In this document: piece by piece, positions 15,472 to 24,200 of the stretch | Layout of the letters: each line of letters begins with the position of its first letter | How positions within the stretch are numbered: position 1 is the stretch's first letter | Source of the DNA: Candidatus Heimdallarchaeota archaeon | Lineage (GTDB): Archaea; Asgardarchaeota; Heimdallarchaeia; Heimdallarchaeales; Heimdallarchaeaceae | DNA length: 36,707 bases | Assembly (NCBI GenBank): GCA_023135215.1 | Contig: JAGLTP010000691.1 | Coordinates: forward strand, 1-36,707 | Direction of reading: 5' to 3' | Made by a program: the position numbers and the translations under genes | The notes under the pieces: model-generated | Told to the model about the DNA's origin: nothing | What the model saw: only the letters and a program-made list of their open reading frames with translations | The model's database searches: none

Positions 15472-17325
15472 ATGACTAGAGTTGCAGTGATAAATCACGA
15501 TAAATGCAGACCTGATAAATGTGGAAAATTATGCTATAAGGTATGTCCCACTGTCAGAGCTGGTAGAGAAACAATATCATTTGAGCCCCCTAGTAATAAA
15601 GCTGTTATCCATGAACCTCTCTGCGAAGGCGTTGGAATTTGTGTTAAGAAATGCCCTTTTCATTGTATAACTGTAGTCAACTTACCTGAAGAGTTAGATA
15701 AAGAAGTAACCCATAGATATAGCATTAATGGTTTTAAACTTCATAGATTACCGATGCCAAAATTAGGACGGGTTACAGGATTAGTTGGACAAAATGGTTC
15801 CGGAAAAACAACCACATTGAACATCTTACAAGGGAATTTCTCACCTAATTTGGGTAGGTTTGAACAGCCCCCTGAATGGGAAGAGATATTAGAGCATTTC
15901 AGAGGAAAGGAAATTCAGAACTACTTTGAGAAACTAGCAAACAAAGAATTAAGAATCATCCTAAAACCGCAAAATGTTGATAAATTACCAAAAGCTATCA
16001 AAGGGAATGTTTCAGATCTTATTAATAAAGTGGATGAAAAAAATCTAAAGAACGAGGTAAAGGAAATTTTTTCCTTGGAAAAGGTATGGGATAGAGATAT
16101 CTCAAAACTAAGTGGGGGAGAGTTACAAAGACTAGCAATTGCAGCAACCGTTGTTCGTGAAGCAGATGTATATTTGTTTGATGAACCTACATCTTACTTA
16201 GATGTGCAAGAGAGGGTGAAAATTTCACAATATCTTAACGATATGAAATCACCGAATCACACATTAATTGTAGTTGAACATGATCTTGCAATGCTTGATT
16301 ATCTGAGTGATCAGATATTCATCTACTATGGAGCAGCAGGTGTTTATGGTATCGTTAGCCATCCACATGCTGTAAGAGAAGGAATCAATGTTTTTCTTGA
16401 TGGTTATATTCCATCAGAAAACATGCGATTTAGACCACAACCAATCATTTTCAAAAAAACTAGTATGGAAGATAAAGCAATATCCCATAGACTAGCTCTA
16501 CGATATGGTGAAATGACAAAAAAATTCAATGGTTTTGAATTGTCTACCAAAGGAGGAGAGCTCTATAAAGGAGAAGTAATAGGCATTATTGGACCAAATG
16601 GAATTGGAAAAACAACTTTTGTAAAGATGCTTGCAGGTGTTCTTGAACCTACAACAATTTCGGAACCTGTAGAACTTTTAGTTGAGATAGCTACAAAGAA
16701 GGAAGAAGACTCTGAAGAACGAGAAAGAGAAGAGAAAATTGAATCTTTCAAGGTTAGTCACAAACCCCAATATCTATACACTGAATCAGAGCAAACAGTA
16801 GAGGAATATCTTAGAGAGATAAACCCCGTAATGCTATCAAGTGGTTGGCATAAAACAGAGATAGTTGAACCACTTAAGTTTTCCAAACTACTTGATTCAC
16901 AATTAAGGGATCTTTCAGGAGGGGAACTTCAGAAAGTGTCTATAGCTGCTTGTTTGGGTAGAAGGGCTCATCTTTATCTTCTGGATGAACCTTCAGCATA
17001 CATATCATCTGAAGATAGAGTGAATGTTGCGAAAGTAATTAAGAGAGTAGTTTCTCACTATGAAATGCCTGCTTTAGTTGTAGAGCATGATGTTATGATG
17101 CTTAATTTCACTTCAGACAGACTAATTATTTTTGATGGACAACCAAGTGTAAAGGGTCGTAGTAGCTCAATAGGATCGATGCAATATGGAATGAATGCTT
17201 TTCTTAGAAAAATGGATATAACTTTCAGACAAGATCCACGAACACTCAGACCCAGAGTTAACAAAAAGGACTCTCAACTAGATAAAAAGCAAAAAGCAGA
17301 AGGAAAGTATTTTGTTCCTGCTTAA
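15472..17325 (+). CDS. ABCE1/Rli1 ribosome-recycling ATPase
   Basis: A 617-residue ABCE1 homologue. ABCE1 splits ribosomes after termination, using a pair of ATP sites. The N-terminal Fe-S domain has two 4Fe-4S clusters (CRPDKCGKLCYKVCP and CEGVGICVKKCPFHC). NBD1 has Walker A GQNGSGKTT, signature LSGGELQRLAIA and Walker B VYLFDEPTSYLD. NBD2 has GPNGIGKTT, LSGGELQKVSIA and LYLLDEPSAYIS. Both hinge regions are present. The length matches the family (about 600). The ATG at 15472 is preferred because the TATA box at 15443 predicts a start site at that base; 15463 remains possible. It is divergent from the UEV gene across 118 nt. Confidence 0.97.
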   Translation: MTRVAVINHDKCRPDKCGKLCYKVCPTVRAGRETISFEPPSNKAVIHEPLCEGVGICVKKCPFHCITVVNLPEELDKEVTHRYSINGFKLHRLPMPKLGRVTGLVGQNGSGKTTTLNILQGNFSPNLGRFEQPPEWEEILEHFRGKEIQNYFEKLANKELRIILKPQNVDKLPKAIKGNVSDLINKVDEKNLKNEVKEIFSLEKVWDRDISKLSGGELQRLAIAATVVREADVYLFDEPTSYLDVQERVKISQYLNDMKSPNHTLIVVEHDLAMLDYLSDQIFIYYGAAGVYGIVSHPHAVREGINVFLDGYIPSENMRFRPQPIIFKKTSMEDKAISHRLALRYGEMTKKFNGFELSTKGGELYKGEVIGIIGPNGIGKTTFVKMLAGVLEPTTISEPVELLVEIATKKEEDSEEREREEKIESFKVSHKPQYLYTESEQTVEEYLREINPVMLSSGWHKTEIVEPLKFSKLLDSQLRDLSGGELQKVSIAACLGRRAHLYLLDEPSAYISSEDRVNVAKVIKRVVSHYEMPALVVEHDVMMLNFTSDRLIIFDGQPSVKGRSSSIGSMQYGMNAFLRKMDITFRQDPRTLRPRVNKKDSQLDKKQKAEGKYFVPA

Positions 17326-17418
17326 AATACTCTAGTTTGGTTTTGAGCTCGGAATTTTCTTCAACAAAAAAAATTGAATGCAAAAAATAAAAGAAGTGGA
17401 AAATTAAGTTTATCGTAC
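17326..17418. other. Convergent spacer between ABCE1 and TrmO-like genes
   Basis: A 93-nt AT-rich spacer. It contains an A-run (AAAAAAAA near 17366) that reads as a T-run on the minus strand, and TTTTCTT on the plus strand. Termination signals for the two convergent genes are plausible; no other feature is seen. Confidence 0.3.
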
Positions 17419-17844
17419 TTAATCTTTCAGATGATTAAACCATTCAGGAAGTCTTAATTCTTCAACTTTAGTTGTGTCTCCAGGTAGATATGGTTTAATA
17501 TCAACTACAGGAGTCCCATCAATTGCATCAATTCTATCAATGTAAAGTCGGTTATTTTCTACTTTAATCAGTTTAACTTTTGTCAATCCTATAGGATTAG
17601 GTCTAGAGGGACTCCTACAGGAAAATACTCCTGTTTCTATTTCTTCTCCTAATTTAGGAGGATATGCTAATAACTGTGACCTGTCTTGAGGATTGTCTCT
17701 CATAGAAATCCACCATAAAACAAAGATGTGACTAAAATTCTCAATATGTCTTAAACCAGAAAGATAAGATTGATGAATCTCTATAAAACACGCTTCTTGT
17801 TCAATTTTTACAGTTCCAATTTGATATATACCAAAAGATGACAT
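17419..17844 (-). CDS. TrmO-like tRNA N6-methyltransferase (TsaA family)
   Basis: A 141-residue single-domain TsaA/UPF0066 protein. The bacterial TrmO enzyme methylates t6A37 in tRNA-Thr (to m6t6A) with SAM bound by a small beta-barrel fold. Signature segments are intact: IEIHQSYLSGLRHIENFSHIFVLWW, TGVFSCRSPSRPNPIGLTKVKL, and IDAIDGTPVVDIKPYLPG. The ATG at 17844 is taken over an in-frame TTG at 17853. KEOPS, which makes the t6A substrate, is represented twice in this window by Pcc1 genes, which fits the tRNA-modification context. Some archaeal members may have a different target. Confidence 0.85.
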   Translation of the reverse strand: MSSFGIYQIGTVKIEQEACFIEIHQSYLSGLRHIENFSHIFVLWWISMRDNPQDRSQLLAYPPKLGEEIETGVFSCRSPSRPNPIGLTKVKLIKVENNRLYIDRIDAIDGTPVVDIKPYLPGDTTKVEELRLPEWFNHLKD

Positions 17845-17900
17845 AGTAACCAAAAATCAGTCCGTACAATGGCTTTTGAAGTTTTCTTTCTGACTTATAA

Positions 17901-18602
17901 TCATTTTACAATAGCATTCTTTTTGAAAAAACTATCAAGTGTTCTTGTCTCTTCAGGCTTTTCCAAAACATCTTCATAGAATTTCTTCTCAATATCCATA
18001 TTAGCTTTCTTCATAACATATTTTGGAATGAAACGATGAAACAATCGTGTATTCAATCTCTGCTCTAAAAACTGCGTTTCATAATATTGTTCCCAGAGAA
18101 AATCACCGTTCTCTAGTAAAAACTCTACAGGTAATCGTTCGGTAAGAGTTTTATCGGTAAATTCACGTATTTGATTTATTAGGATTTTTTCATTTTGCTC
18201 TTTGAATTCAGGTATGTTTGAGATATCTGTTCTTTCAGTAGCAAGATGATTATCACTTGGAGTGATAACTAGGATGATGAAATTACCAAATCTCTTTGCA
18301 AGAGATTTCGCTATTAAATGCCCTGTTTTATGTTCAGGGTGACATTTTCCTAGAAGAAGCATTTCAGGTAATGGTTTTAATCTAATATAAGCTGACAGTT
18401 GATGGATTTCACGCAGAACTGCGTTTGCTCTTCTTTTTATCAGCTTGCCCAATATAGTGCATCCTGTTGTTATCTCATGTGGACTTGATTGATATAATTC
18501 ATTAGCTTTGAGGACAAAATCCTCGGTGGTTTTTATGTGTAAGCAAGCTGCTTGAAAATATTCTTTTGCTGAGCGATCACATATAAATGACGTCTTTTTC
18601 AC
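17901..18602 (-). CDS. DUF4130-type protein, partner of the radical SAM repair protein, with a C-terminal PIP-like motif
   Basis: A 233-residue protein matching the DUF4130 pattern (bacterial members are annotated as probable DNA metabolism proteins). Shared landmarks: PEHKTGHLIAKSLAKRFGNFIILV in the middle, then LWEQYYETQFLEQRLNTRLFHRFIPKY near residues 165-195. The last residues include T219-R-T-L-D-S-F-F226, which fits a PCNA-interacting box apart from T in place of Q. The start is a GTG that overlaps the stop of the radical SAM gene (GTGA), so the two are translationally coupled. The two-gene module is known mostly from bacteria; its substrate is unknown. Confidence 0.8.
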   Translation of the reverse strand: MKKTSFICDRSAKEYFQAACLHIKTTEDFVLKANELYQSSPHEITTGCTILGKLIKRRANAVLREIHQLSAYIRLKPLPEMLLLGKCHPEHKTGHLIAKSLAKRFGNFIILVITPSDNHLATERTDISNIPEFKEQNEKILINQIREFTDKTLTERLPVEFLLENGDFLWEQYYETQFLEQRLNTRLFHRFIPKYVMKKANMDIEKKFYEDVLEKPEETRTLDSFFKKNAIVK

Positions 18603-19771
18603 TTCCCTATAGTTTTCGTAAAATTATCTAATGTTAGCTGAGTTTTTTCTCCTATTGTAAGAAATGGAAGAGCTCTCTTGAGAACAACTCCAATTGACTT
18701 TAATTGTTGGGTTTTTGTAATTTTAACTCCTTGATTCTGCAATTTGACAATTCTAGTTGCTGAAAGTTGACCAATTCCTGGAACCCTCATTAAATCCATA
18801 TATTTACAATCATTAATATCAATTGGAAATAAATCGTGATTTCTTCTTGCTAGAGTAATTTTTGGATCTTCCTTCAGTGGAATGAATCCTTCGTCATTAA
18901 CTATTGTCATGAGTTCTTTTGAAGTAAATTTATAGATTCTTCGTAACCAATCTATCTGGTAAAGTCTATGTTCTCTTTGAAAGAATGAACGAGGAAAAGA
19001 TTTTTGCTTATTATCTATTGGAAGACAAGTAGAGTAGTATTGTCTTTTGAAATCCCAGTTTGTTGTATAAAATTCAAAGATACTTTCTAGTAACTCTTTG
19101 TCAGTTTCAGATGCAGCCCCTATTACATATTGAGTAGTATATCCTGCTGGAATATGTCCTTGAGATTGAAGATCAGGGAGCCATTTTGTTACTCTGAGTA
19201 TATCATTCTGAAAATCTTTAGTTGAACATGTTTCTGCAAAACGGTTCTTATTTGGAAGTTCAACATTTATACTTACTCTGTCAGCTAGTTCTGTTATGCG
19301 TTTGAGATTATCTAAGTTTATTCCAGGCAAAACTTTAGCATGTATATAGCCATCAAATTTGTATTTCAACCTGAGAAGTTCAAGTGTTTCATGCATAATT
19401 TCCGCTTGACATTCAGCACTTTTTCCTACTCCAGAACTAATAAACAATCCTTCAATATAATTTCTTAAATAAAATCCAATAGTTAATTGTGCCAATTCCT
19501 CTGGATTGAAAGAAGTAGAAACTCTCTTCTTTCCCTTCATGTTTGAAGTTGAATTTACGCAGTAAGCACAATCATGTATACATTGATTTGTAATCAACAC
19601 CTTGAGAAGACTAATGCATCGTCCATCTGGAAGGAAGGAATGACAAACTCCGCTTGCAGCTGCTCGACCTATTGAACCAGGAGTATGAGCCCTTGGAGAA
19701 GCTGTTGACGCGCATAAGTCGTATTTAGCTGCTTCTCCCAATATGCGAAGTTTTTCTAGTATACTAGGCAC
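18599..19771 (-). CDS. Putative DNA modification/repair radical SAM protein
   Basis: A 390-residue radical SAM protein of the family annotated as a putative DNA modification/repair radical SAM protein. The cluster motif is CIHDCAYC (CxxxCxxC) near residues 63-70. Family landmarks include EKLRILGEAAKYDLCAS, CHSFLPDGRCISLLKVLITN, FYLRNYIEGLFISSGV and FFQREHRLYQIDWLRRIY. A helix-hairpin-helix unit (MRVPGIGQLSATRIVKL) near residues 320-336 suggests DNA binding. The end of the protein reads QLTLDNFT at 378-385, a possible second PIP-like motif. The start is a GTG, with no upstream ATG in frame. It is coupled to the DUF4130 gene by a 4-nt overlap. Confidence 0.9.
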   Translation of the reverse strand: MPSILEKLRILGEAAKYDLCASTASPRAHTPGSIGRAAASGVCHSFLPDGRCISLLKVLITNQCIHDCAYCVNSTSNMKGKKRVSTSFNPEELAQLTIGFYLRNYIEGLFISSGVGKSAECQAEIMHETLELLRLKYKFDGYIHAKVLPGINLDNLKRITELADRVSINVELPNKNRFAETCSTKDFQNDILRVTKWLPDLQSQGHIPAGYTTQYVIGAASETDKELLESIFEFYTTNWDFKRQYYSTCLPIDNKQKSFPRSFFQREHRLYQIDWLRRIYKFTSKELMTIVNDEGFIPLKEDPKITLARRNHDLFPIDINDCKYMDLMRVPGIGQLSATRIVKLQNQGVKITKTQQLKSIGVVLKRALPFLTIGEKTQLTLDNFTKTIGK

Positions 19772-19873
19772 TTAAACTCAATAATAATGGTGTTCTTGAT
19801 ATAAAAACCAATCAAAAAACTCTCGGAAGAATTTTCAATATGGTTTCTTCCTTGAAAAACAACAAAATAGGAA

Positions 19874-19883
19874 ATTTTAAAAC
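19874..19883 (+). promoter_or_regulatory. TATA-like element of the eL15 gene
   Basis: ATTTTAAAAC predicts a start site near 19905 and a leader of about 39 nt. That leader contains a mini-ORF whose stop overlaps the eL15 Shine-Dalgarno site. Confidence 0.4.
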
Positions 19884-19914
19884 TAATACTTTGTTTGGGA
19901 GATTAACCAACGAG

Positions 19915-19938
19915 ATGTCGAAAGGAATCGTTAGGTGA
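19915..19938 (+). other. Possible seven-codon upstream ORF in the eL15 leader
   Basis: ATG at 19915 opens MSKGIVR and ends with TGA at 19936-19938. The TGA lies inside the GGTGA Shine-Dalgarno site (19934-19938) of eL15. It may be chance; such an arrangement would couple termination on the mini-ORF to initiation on eL15. Confidence 0.25.
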
Positions 19939-19943
19939 TTAAG

Positions 19944-20573
19944 ATGACAAAAAGTATGTATAGATATATTGGAGAGTTTTGGAGGAATCGCAATTCTCCT
20001 GAGTTTAAAGCTTTGATGAGAGAGAGAATCATTCAGTGGAGAAGAGAGGGGGCTATTGAACGAGTTGAGAGACCCACACGACTTGATAGAGCTCGAGCCC
20101 TTGGATACAGAGCCAAACAAGGCTATGTAGTTGTTCGTGCTCGTGTCCGAAGAGGTGGAAGGAGAAAACAAAGACCAGTAAGAGGAAGAAAATCTAGAAA
20201 TCTTGGTGTGAGAAAAATAACTCCTAAGAAGAGCATCAAGTTGATTGCAGAGGAAAGAGTTGCTCGTAAGTATAGTAACTTGGAAGTTCTGAATTCTTAT
20301 TGGGTTGGTCAAGATGGAAGAAGTAAATTCTTCGAAATTATACTCATAGATCCACAGCACCCAGTTATCGCAAAAGATCCTAGAACAAGCTGGGTTTCTA
20401 TTAAAGAGTATAGAGGAGATGATGTTTTCTATTTGAAGAATCCTATACATAGAGGTAGAGTACACAGAAGTTTGACAAGTTCAGGTAGAAAAGCAAGAGG
20501 TCTCCGTAACAGAGGGTTTGGAGCAGAGAAAAATAGGCCTTCACTAAGAAGACACAAACGTAGAGGAAACTAG
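19944..20573 (+). CDS. rpl15e: Ribosomal protein eL15 (L15e)
   Basis: A 209-residue, strongly basic protein of the large ribosomal subunit. Diagnostic stretches: MYRYIGEFWRNRNSPEFKAL at the N-terminus, ERVERPTRLDRARALGYRAKQGYVVVRARVRRGGRRK, and SYWVGQDGRSKFFEIILIDPQHPVIAKD. The C-terminal RGLRNRGFG...RRHKRRGN tail matches archaeal and eukaryotic L15e. The ATG at 19944 is preceded by GGTGA; the in-frame GTG at 19935 is part of that site. It is followed after 36 nt by the DUF54 gene, a common archaeal pair. Confidence 0.97.
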   Translation: MTKSMYRYIGEFWRNRNSPEFKALMRERIIQWRREGAIERVERPTRLDRARALGYRAKQGYVVVRARVRRGGRRKQRPVRGRKSRNLGVRKITPKKSIKLIAEERVARKYSNLEVLNSYWVGQDGRSKFFEIILIDPQHPVIAKDPRTSWVSIKEYRGDDVFYLKNPIHRGRVHRSLTSSGRKARGLRNRGFGAEKNRPSLRRHKRRGN

Positions 20574-20590
20574 TTTTTCTTCTTTTTTCT
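20574..20590 (+). terminator. T-rich possible terminator after eL15
   Basis: A pyrimidine tract TTTTTCTTCTTTTTTCT follows the eL15 stop codon directly. Archaeal terminators are often simple T-runs, so partial termination before the DUF54 gene is possible. Confidence 0.3.
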
Positions 20591-20609
20591 ATTCTCAAGA
20601 GGTTGTAGG

Positions 20610-21062
20610 ATGGATATAACAATTACCAAACTTGTGATTAGTTTTTCTGTACATGCTACTGAAGATTTTGAAAAAAACATGGAATCATTAAGTAATATTA
20701 TTCCAAATGAAATCTTAGAACAAATGGAAGTTAACATTGATGAGCTTGAAGGAGGGTATCAGAATCCAATTGATTTTGTTAATATCTCTTTTACTAAAGC
20801 TAACACTATTGAAAAAATTCTTAGAAATTTTTCATCTATCATCCCCAATGAAGAAAAAACAAAGTTAGGGATTGAATTTGATGAAAGATTCGATCATAAG
20901 AATAACATGTTCTTCATCAGATTAGATAAAGAAGAGCTCTTTCATGGTAAGGTTTCAATAACATCTGCAGCCAATATTATAAAATTAGCAATGAAGATGA
21001 GAGCTTTTACTAAAGGTGTCAATTTCAAGGAATTTCTAATTGATAAAAATATACTAAATTAG
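20610..21062 (+). CDS. DUF54/COG1325 predicted RNA-binding protein (exosome-associated)
   Basis: A 150-residue protein of the DUF54 family, archaeal predicted exosome-linked RNA-binding proteins. It starts MDITITKLVISFSVHATEDFEKN, has a duplicated alpha/beta layout, and ends with a LFHGKVSITSAANIIKLAMKMR segment typical of the family. The ATG is preceded by a GAGGTTGTAGG site. Linkage after eL15 is a recurrent archaeal arrangement, often followed by RNase P genes; here it is followed by ileS. No experimental role is implied by the sequence. Confidence 0.8.
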   Translation: MDITITKLVISFSVHATEDFEKNMESLSNIIPNEILEQMEVNIDELEGGYQNPIDFVNISFTKANTIEKILRNFSSIIPNEEKTKLGIEFDERFDHKNNMFFIRLDKEELFHGKVSITSAANIIKLAMKMRAFTKGVNFKEFLIDKNILN

Positions 21063-21095
21063 AAACACAATGTTTCCACTATCTTATGACAGAAA

Positions 21096-21217
21096 GTTTT
21101 TAAGTTGGGAAGGGCTAAAAAGAGTAGTTACATGAGGAATAAGGATGGATCGCGAAATTCGCTAATAAAGAGACTCTTTTAAAATACCATCATAGCGTGC
21201 CTCATCAAGTTAGTAAC
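21096..21217 (+). promoter_or_regulatory. Promoter and structured 5' leader of ileS
   Basis: A TATA-like GTTTTTAAG (21096-21104) predicts transcription from about 21126, exactly where a set of nested helices begins. Pairs: GTTAC 21127-21131 with GTAAC 21213-21217; ATGAGG 21132-21137 with CCTCAT 21200-21205; GATGG 21144-21148 with CCATC 21187-21191; and two inner hairpins, GCG-AAATT-CGC (21152-21162) and AAAG-AGACT-CTTT (21167-21179). The structure ends 9 nt before the GGAG site of ileS. It could be a cis-regulatory leader. The stretch also contains a 16-codon ORF (21132-21182). An H/ACA-like guide RNA is an alternative, but I find no properly placed ACA box. Confidence 0.45.
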
Positions 21218-21239
21218 AAAAATTTTGGAGTATATTATT

Positions 21240-24200
21240 TTGGAAAATAAGAATCAAATATTTGAATCTGTTAAGGCATTGCCTGTTTTTACAGAAGAAG
21301 AAGAAAAGATATTAGAATTCTGGGAAAAGAAGAAGATCTTTGAGAAAGTTAGAAAACTACGACAAGAAGGACCTCTTTTCAGATGGTTAGAAGGTCCCCC
21401 AACAGCAAATGGTCTTCCCCATATCGGTCATGCTTTGACACGAGCTATCAAAGATGTTTTCTTGCGACACAAATCAATGCATGGATATAACATTGTTCCA
21501 TGGATAGCAGGATGGGATTGTCATGGACTTCCTGTTGAACTAGAAGTCGAAAAAGAATTAGGTTTCAGTGATAAATCCCAAATAGAGGAATATGGAATAG
21601 TCAAATTCAATGAAGCTTGTAGAAAATCTGTATTCAAATATGTTAAAGAATGGCATGATATGTCCAAGAGAATTGGTTTCTGGCTTGATCTTGACAACCC
21701 TTACGTTACTATGGAAGAAGATTACGTGGAGAGCGTATGGTGGTCTTTGAAAGAGATATACAATAAAGGATTGATATATTTAGGTTACAAAGTCGTTCCC
21801 TATTGTCCAAGATGCGGAACACCATTATCACAAGCAGAAGTTGGACAGGGAATGATGGAAACTACAGATCCTTCAGTACATGTGAAATTTAAGTCATTAG
21901 ATTTCGAGGACACATATTATTTAGCATGGACAACTACTCCATGGACTTTGATATCAAATGTTTGTTTGACTCTACATCCAGATGTAGATTATGTTCATGT
22001 GGAATATAATGGAGAGAAACTCATCTTAGCTGAAACTATAGCAGAAAATTTATTAGGTGATTATATAGTGCTTCAAAGATTTAAAGGAAAAGATCTTGAA
22101 TACAATAAATACGAACAACTATTCCCTTATATTGTTCCTAAAGAAGAAGCTTTTTACGTAGCTCTTGCAAATTATGTGACCACAGAAGAAGGTACAGGTA
22201 TAGTTCATTCAGCTCCTGCTTTTGGAGAAGATGATGCAGAAATAGGAAAGAAATATGGACTTCCTGCAATGAACCCAGTTCTAGAAGACGGTACCTTCTC
22301 CGAAGAGATTACAGATTTTTCAGGTTTGTTCGTTAAAAAAGCAGACACCAAAATTATGAAAAATCTTGAAGAGAGAGGATTACTATTCAAGAAAGGTACT
22401 TACAAGCACATTTACCCCTTCTGCTATCGATGTGATGGTCCTTTGCTTTATTATTCAACTGAAACCTGGTTCATAGAAATGTCTAAAATGAGAGAACAGC
22501 TAGTCGCAAATAATAATCAGATACGCTGGCAACCTGTTCATCTTAAAGAAGGAAGGTTCGGTAATTTCATAAAAGAGGCTAGAGATTGGGCTCTCTCAAG
22601 AAACAGGTTTTGGGGAACTCCATTACCAATCTGGATATGTGAAAATGGGCATAGAACAGTAGTTGGTAGTTTAGAGGAACTAAAAACTCTGTATGGAAAA
22701 CCGTTGCCTGATGATTTCAGTTTACATATACCGTGGGTAGATAAAATAAAATTCAAATGTTCAGAATGCGAGGAAATAAGTAAACGAGTTCCTTATGTTG
22801 TTGACTGCTGGTATGATGCAGGAAGCGCACCGTTTGCTCAATATCATTATCCATTTGAGAATAAAGAATTATTCAATGAACACTTCCCCTATGATTTCAT
22901 AACCGAAGCTATTGATCAAACACGTGGTTGGTTCTACACTCTACTTGCTATAAGTACAGTTCTGTTTGATAAACCAGCTTACAAGAGCTGTTTGTCTATG
23001 GGGCATACACTTGATGAGAAAGGCAAGAAAATGAGTAAAAGTAAGGGAAATGTTATCTTTGCTAATGACGTTATCCCAGAATATGGAGCAGATGCAGTAC
23101 GATGGTTCCTTTTTTCATATCCTACATGGAACAGTATACGAGTAGATGCAAACCAGATATACGAAACAATGAAGAAGTTCATACTAACTCTTTGGAATAG
23201 TTATAGTTTCTTTGTTTCTAATTCGAATGTGGATCAGTTCAATAAAGAAACTTTCTACGTCCCACTAAAAGATAGACCAGAGCTCGATAAATGGCTGATA
23301 AGTGAAGTAAACTATCTGATAGTAGCAATAAATGAAGCTCTTGAAAATATGACAGTACATATAGCAGTTGAAGCTTTTGAAAAGTTTGTAATAGATAAAT
23401 TCAGCAACTGGTATTTGCGTCAATCTCGTCGTCGATTTTGGAAAGATGATCTAGATTTAGATAAGAAATCTGCTTATATAACAACCTATGAGGTTTTGGT
23501 GACAATGTCAAAAATACTTGCACCATTTTTACCATTCATATCGGAACAATTATTCCAGAATCTCGTGAAAAGATTGAATCCAGATGAACCTGAAAGTGTT
23601 CATTTGTGTTTGTACCCTTCATTTAACAAAAAGCAAACCGATTCAGAATTATCCAAAGATATGAATGCCGTACTATCACTCGTAACTACTGGAAGAAGTA
23701 TCAGATCAGCTGCAAATATAAAACTAAGACAACCTCTGTCAGAGCTAGTTATAATAGCTCCAATTGGTAAGGAAAAATTGATAGAGAAATACAACGATGT
23801 GCTCAAAGAAGAACTTAATATCAAGAAAGTTTCTTTGCAAGAGACTTCAGATGAACTTGTTAAATATCAAATAACTCCCAATTTCAAGGTTCTAGCACCT
23901 AAAGTAAAATCAGAGATTAACGAAATCAGAACGCAGTTAAGTCAGTTGGATGCGCAAACCGCAAGCGATTATGTTAAACTGTTATCAGAAGGAAAAGATG
24001 TCACTTTGAACATTGATGATAAGAAATATACGTTGACACCAGAAGATGTTAATTACAAAATAGAGGTTCTTGAAGGATTTACTGGAGAAGAATCAGAAGG
24101 ATATCTCCTTCTATTTAATACAACAATAACTGAAGAACTAAAACGAGAAGGTTATGTGAGAGATATTGTTCGACGTATTCAGACAATGAGAAAAGAGTTG

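Noticed and set aside
21063..21239. A tRNA gene upstream of ileS, suggested by the nested stems.
   Set aside because: No acceptor-D-anticodon-T-arm order, no GGTTCGAATCC-type T arm and no 7-bp acceptor stem. The structure is better described as a leader.
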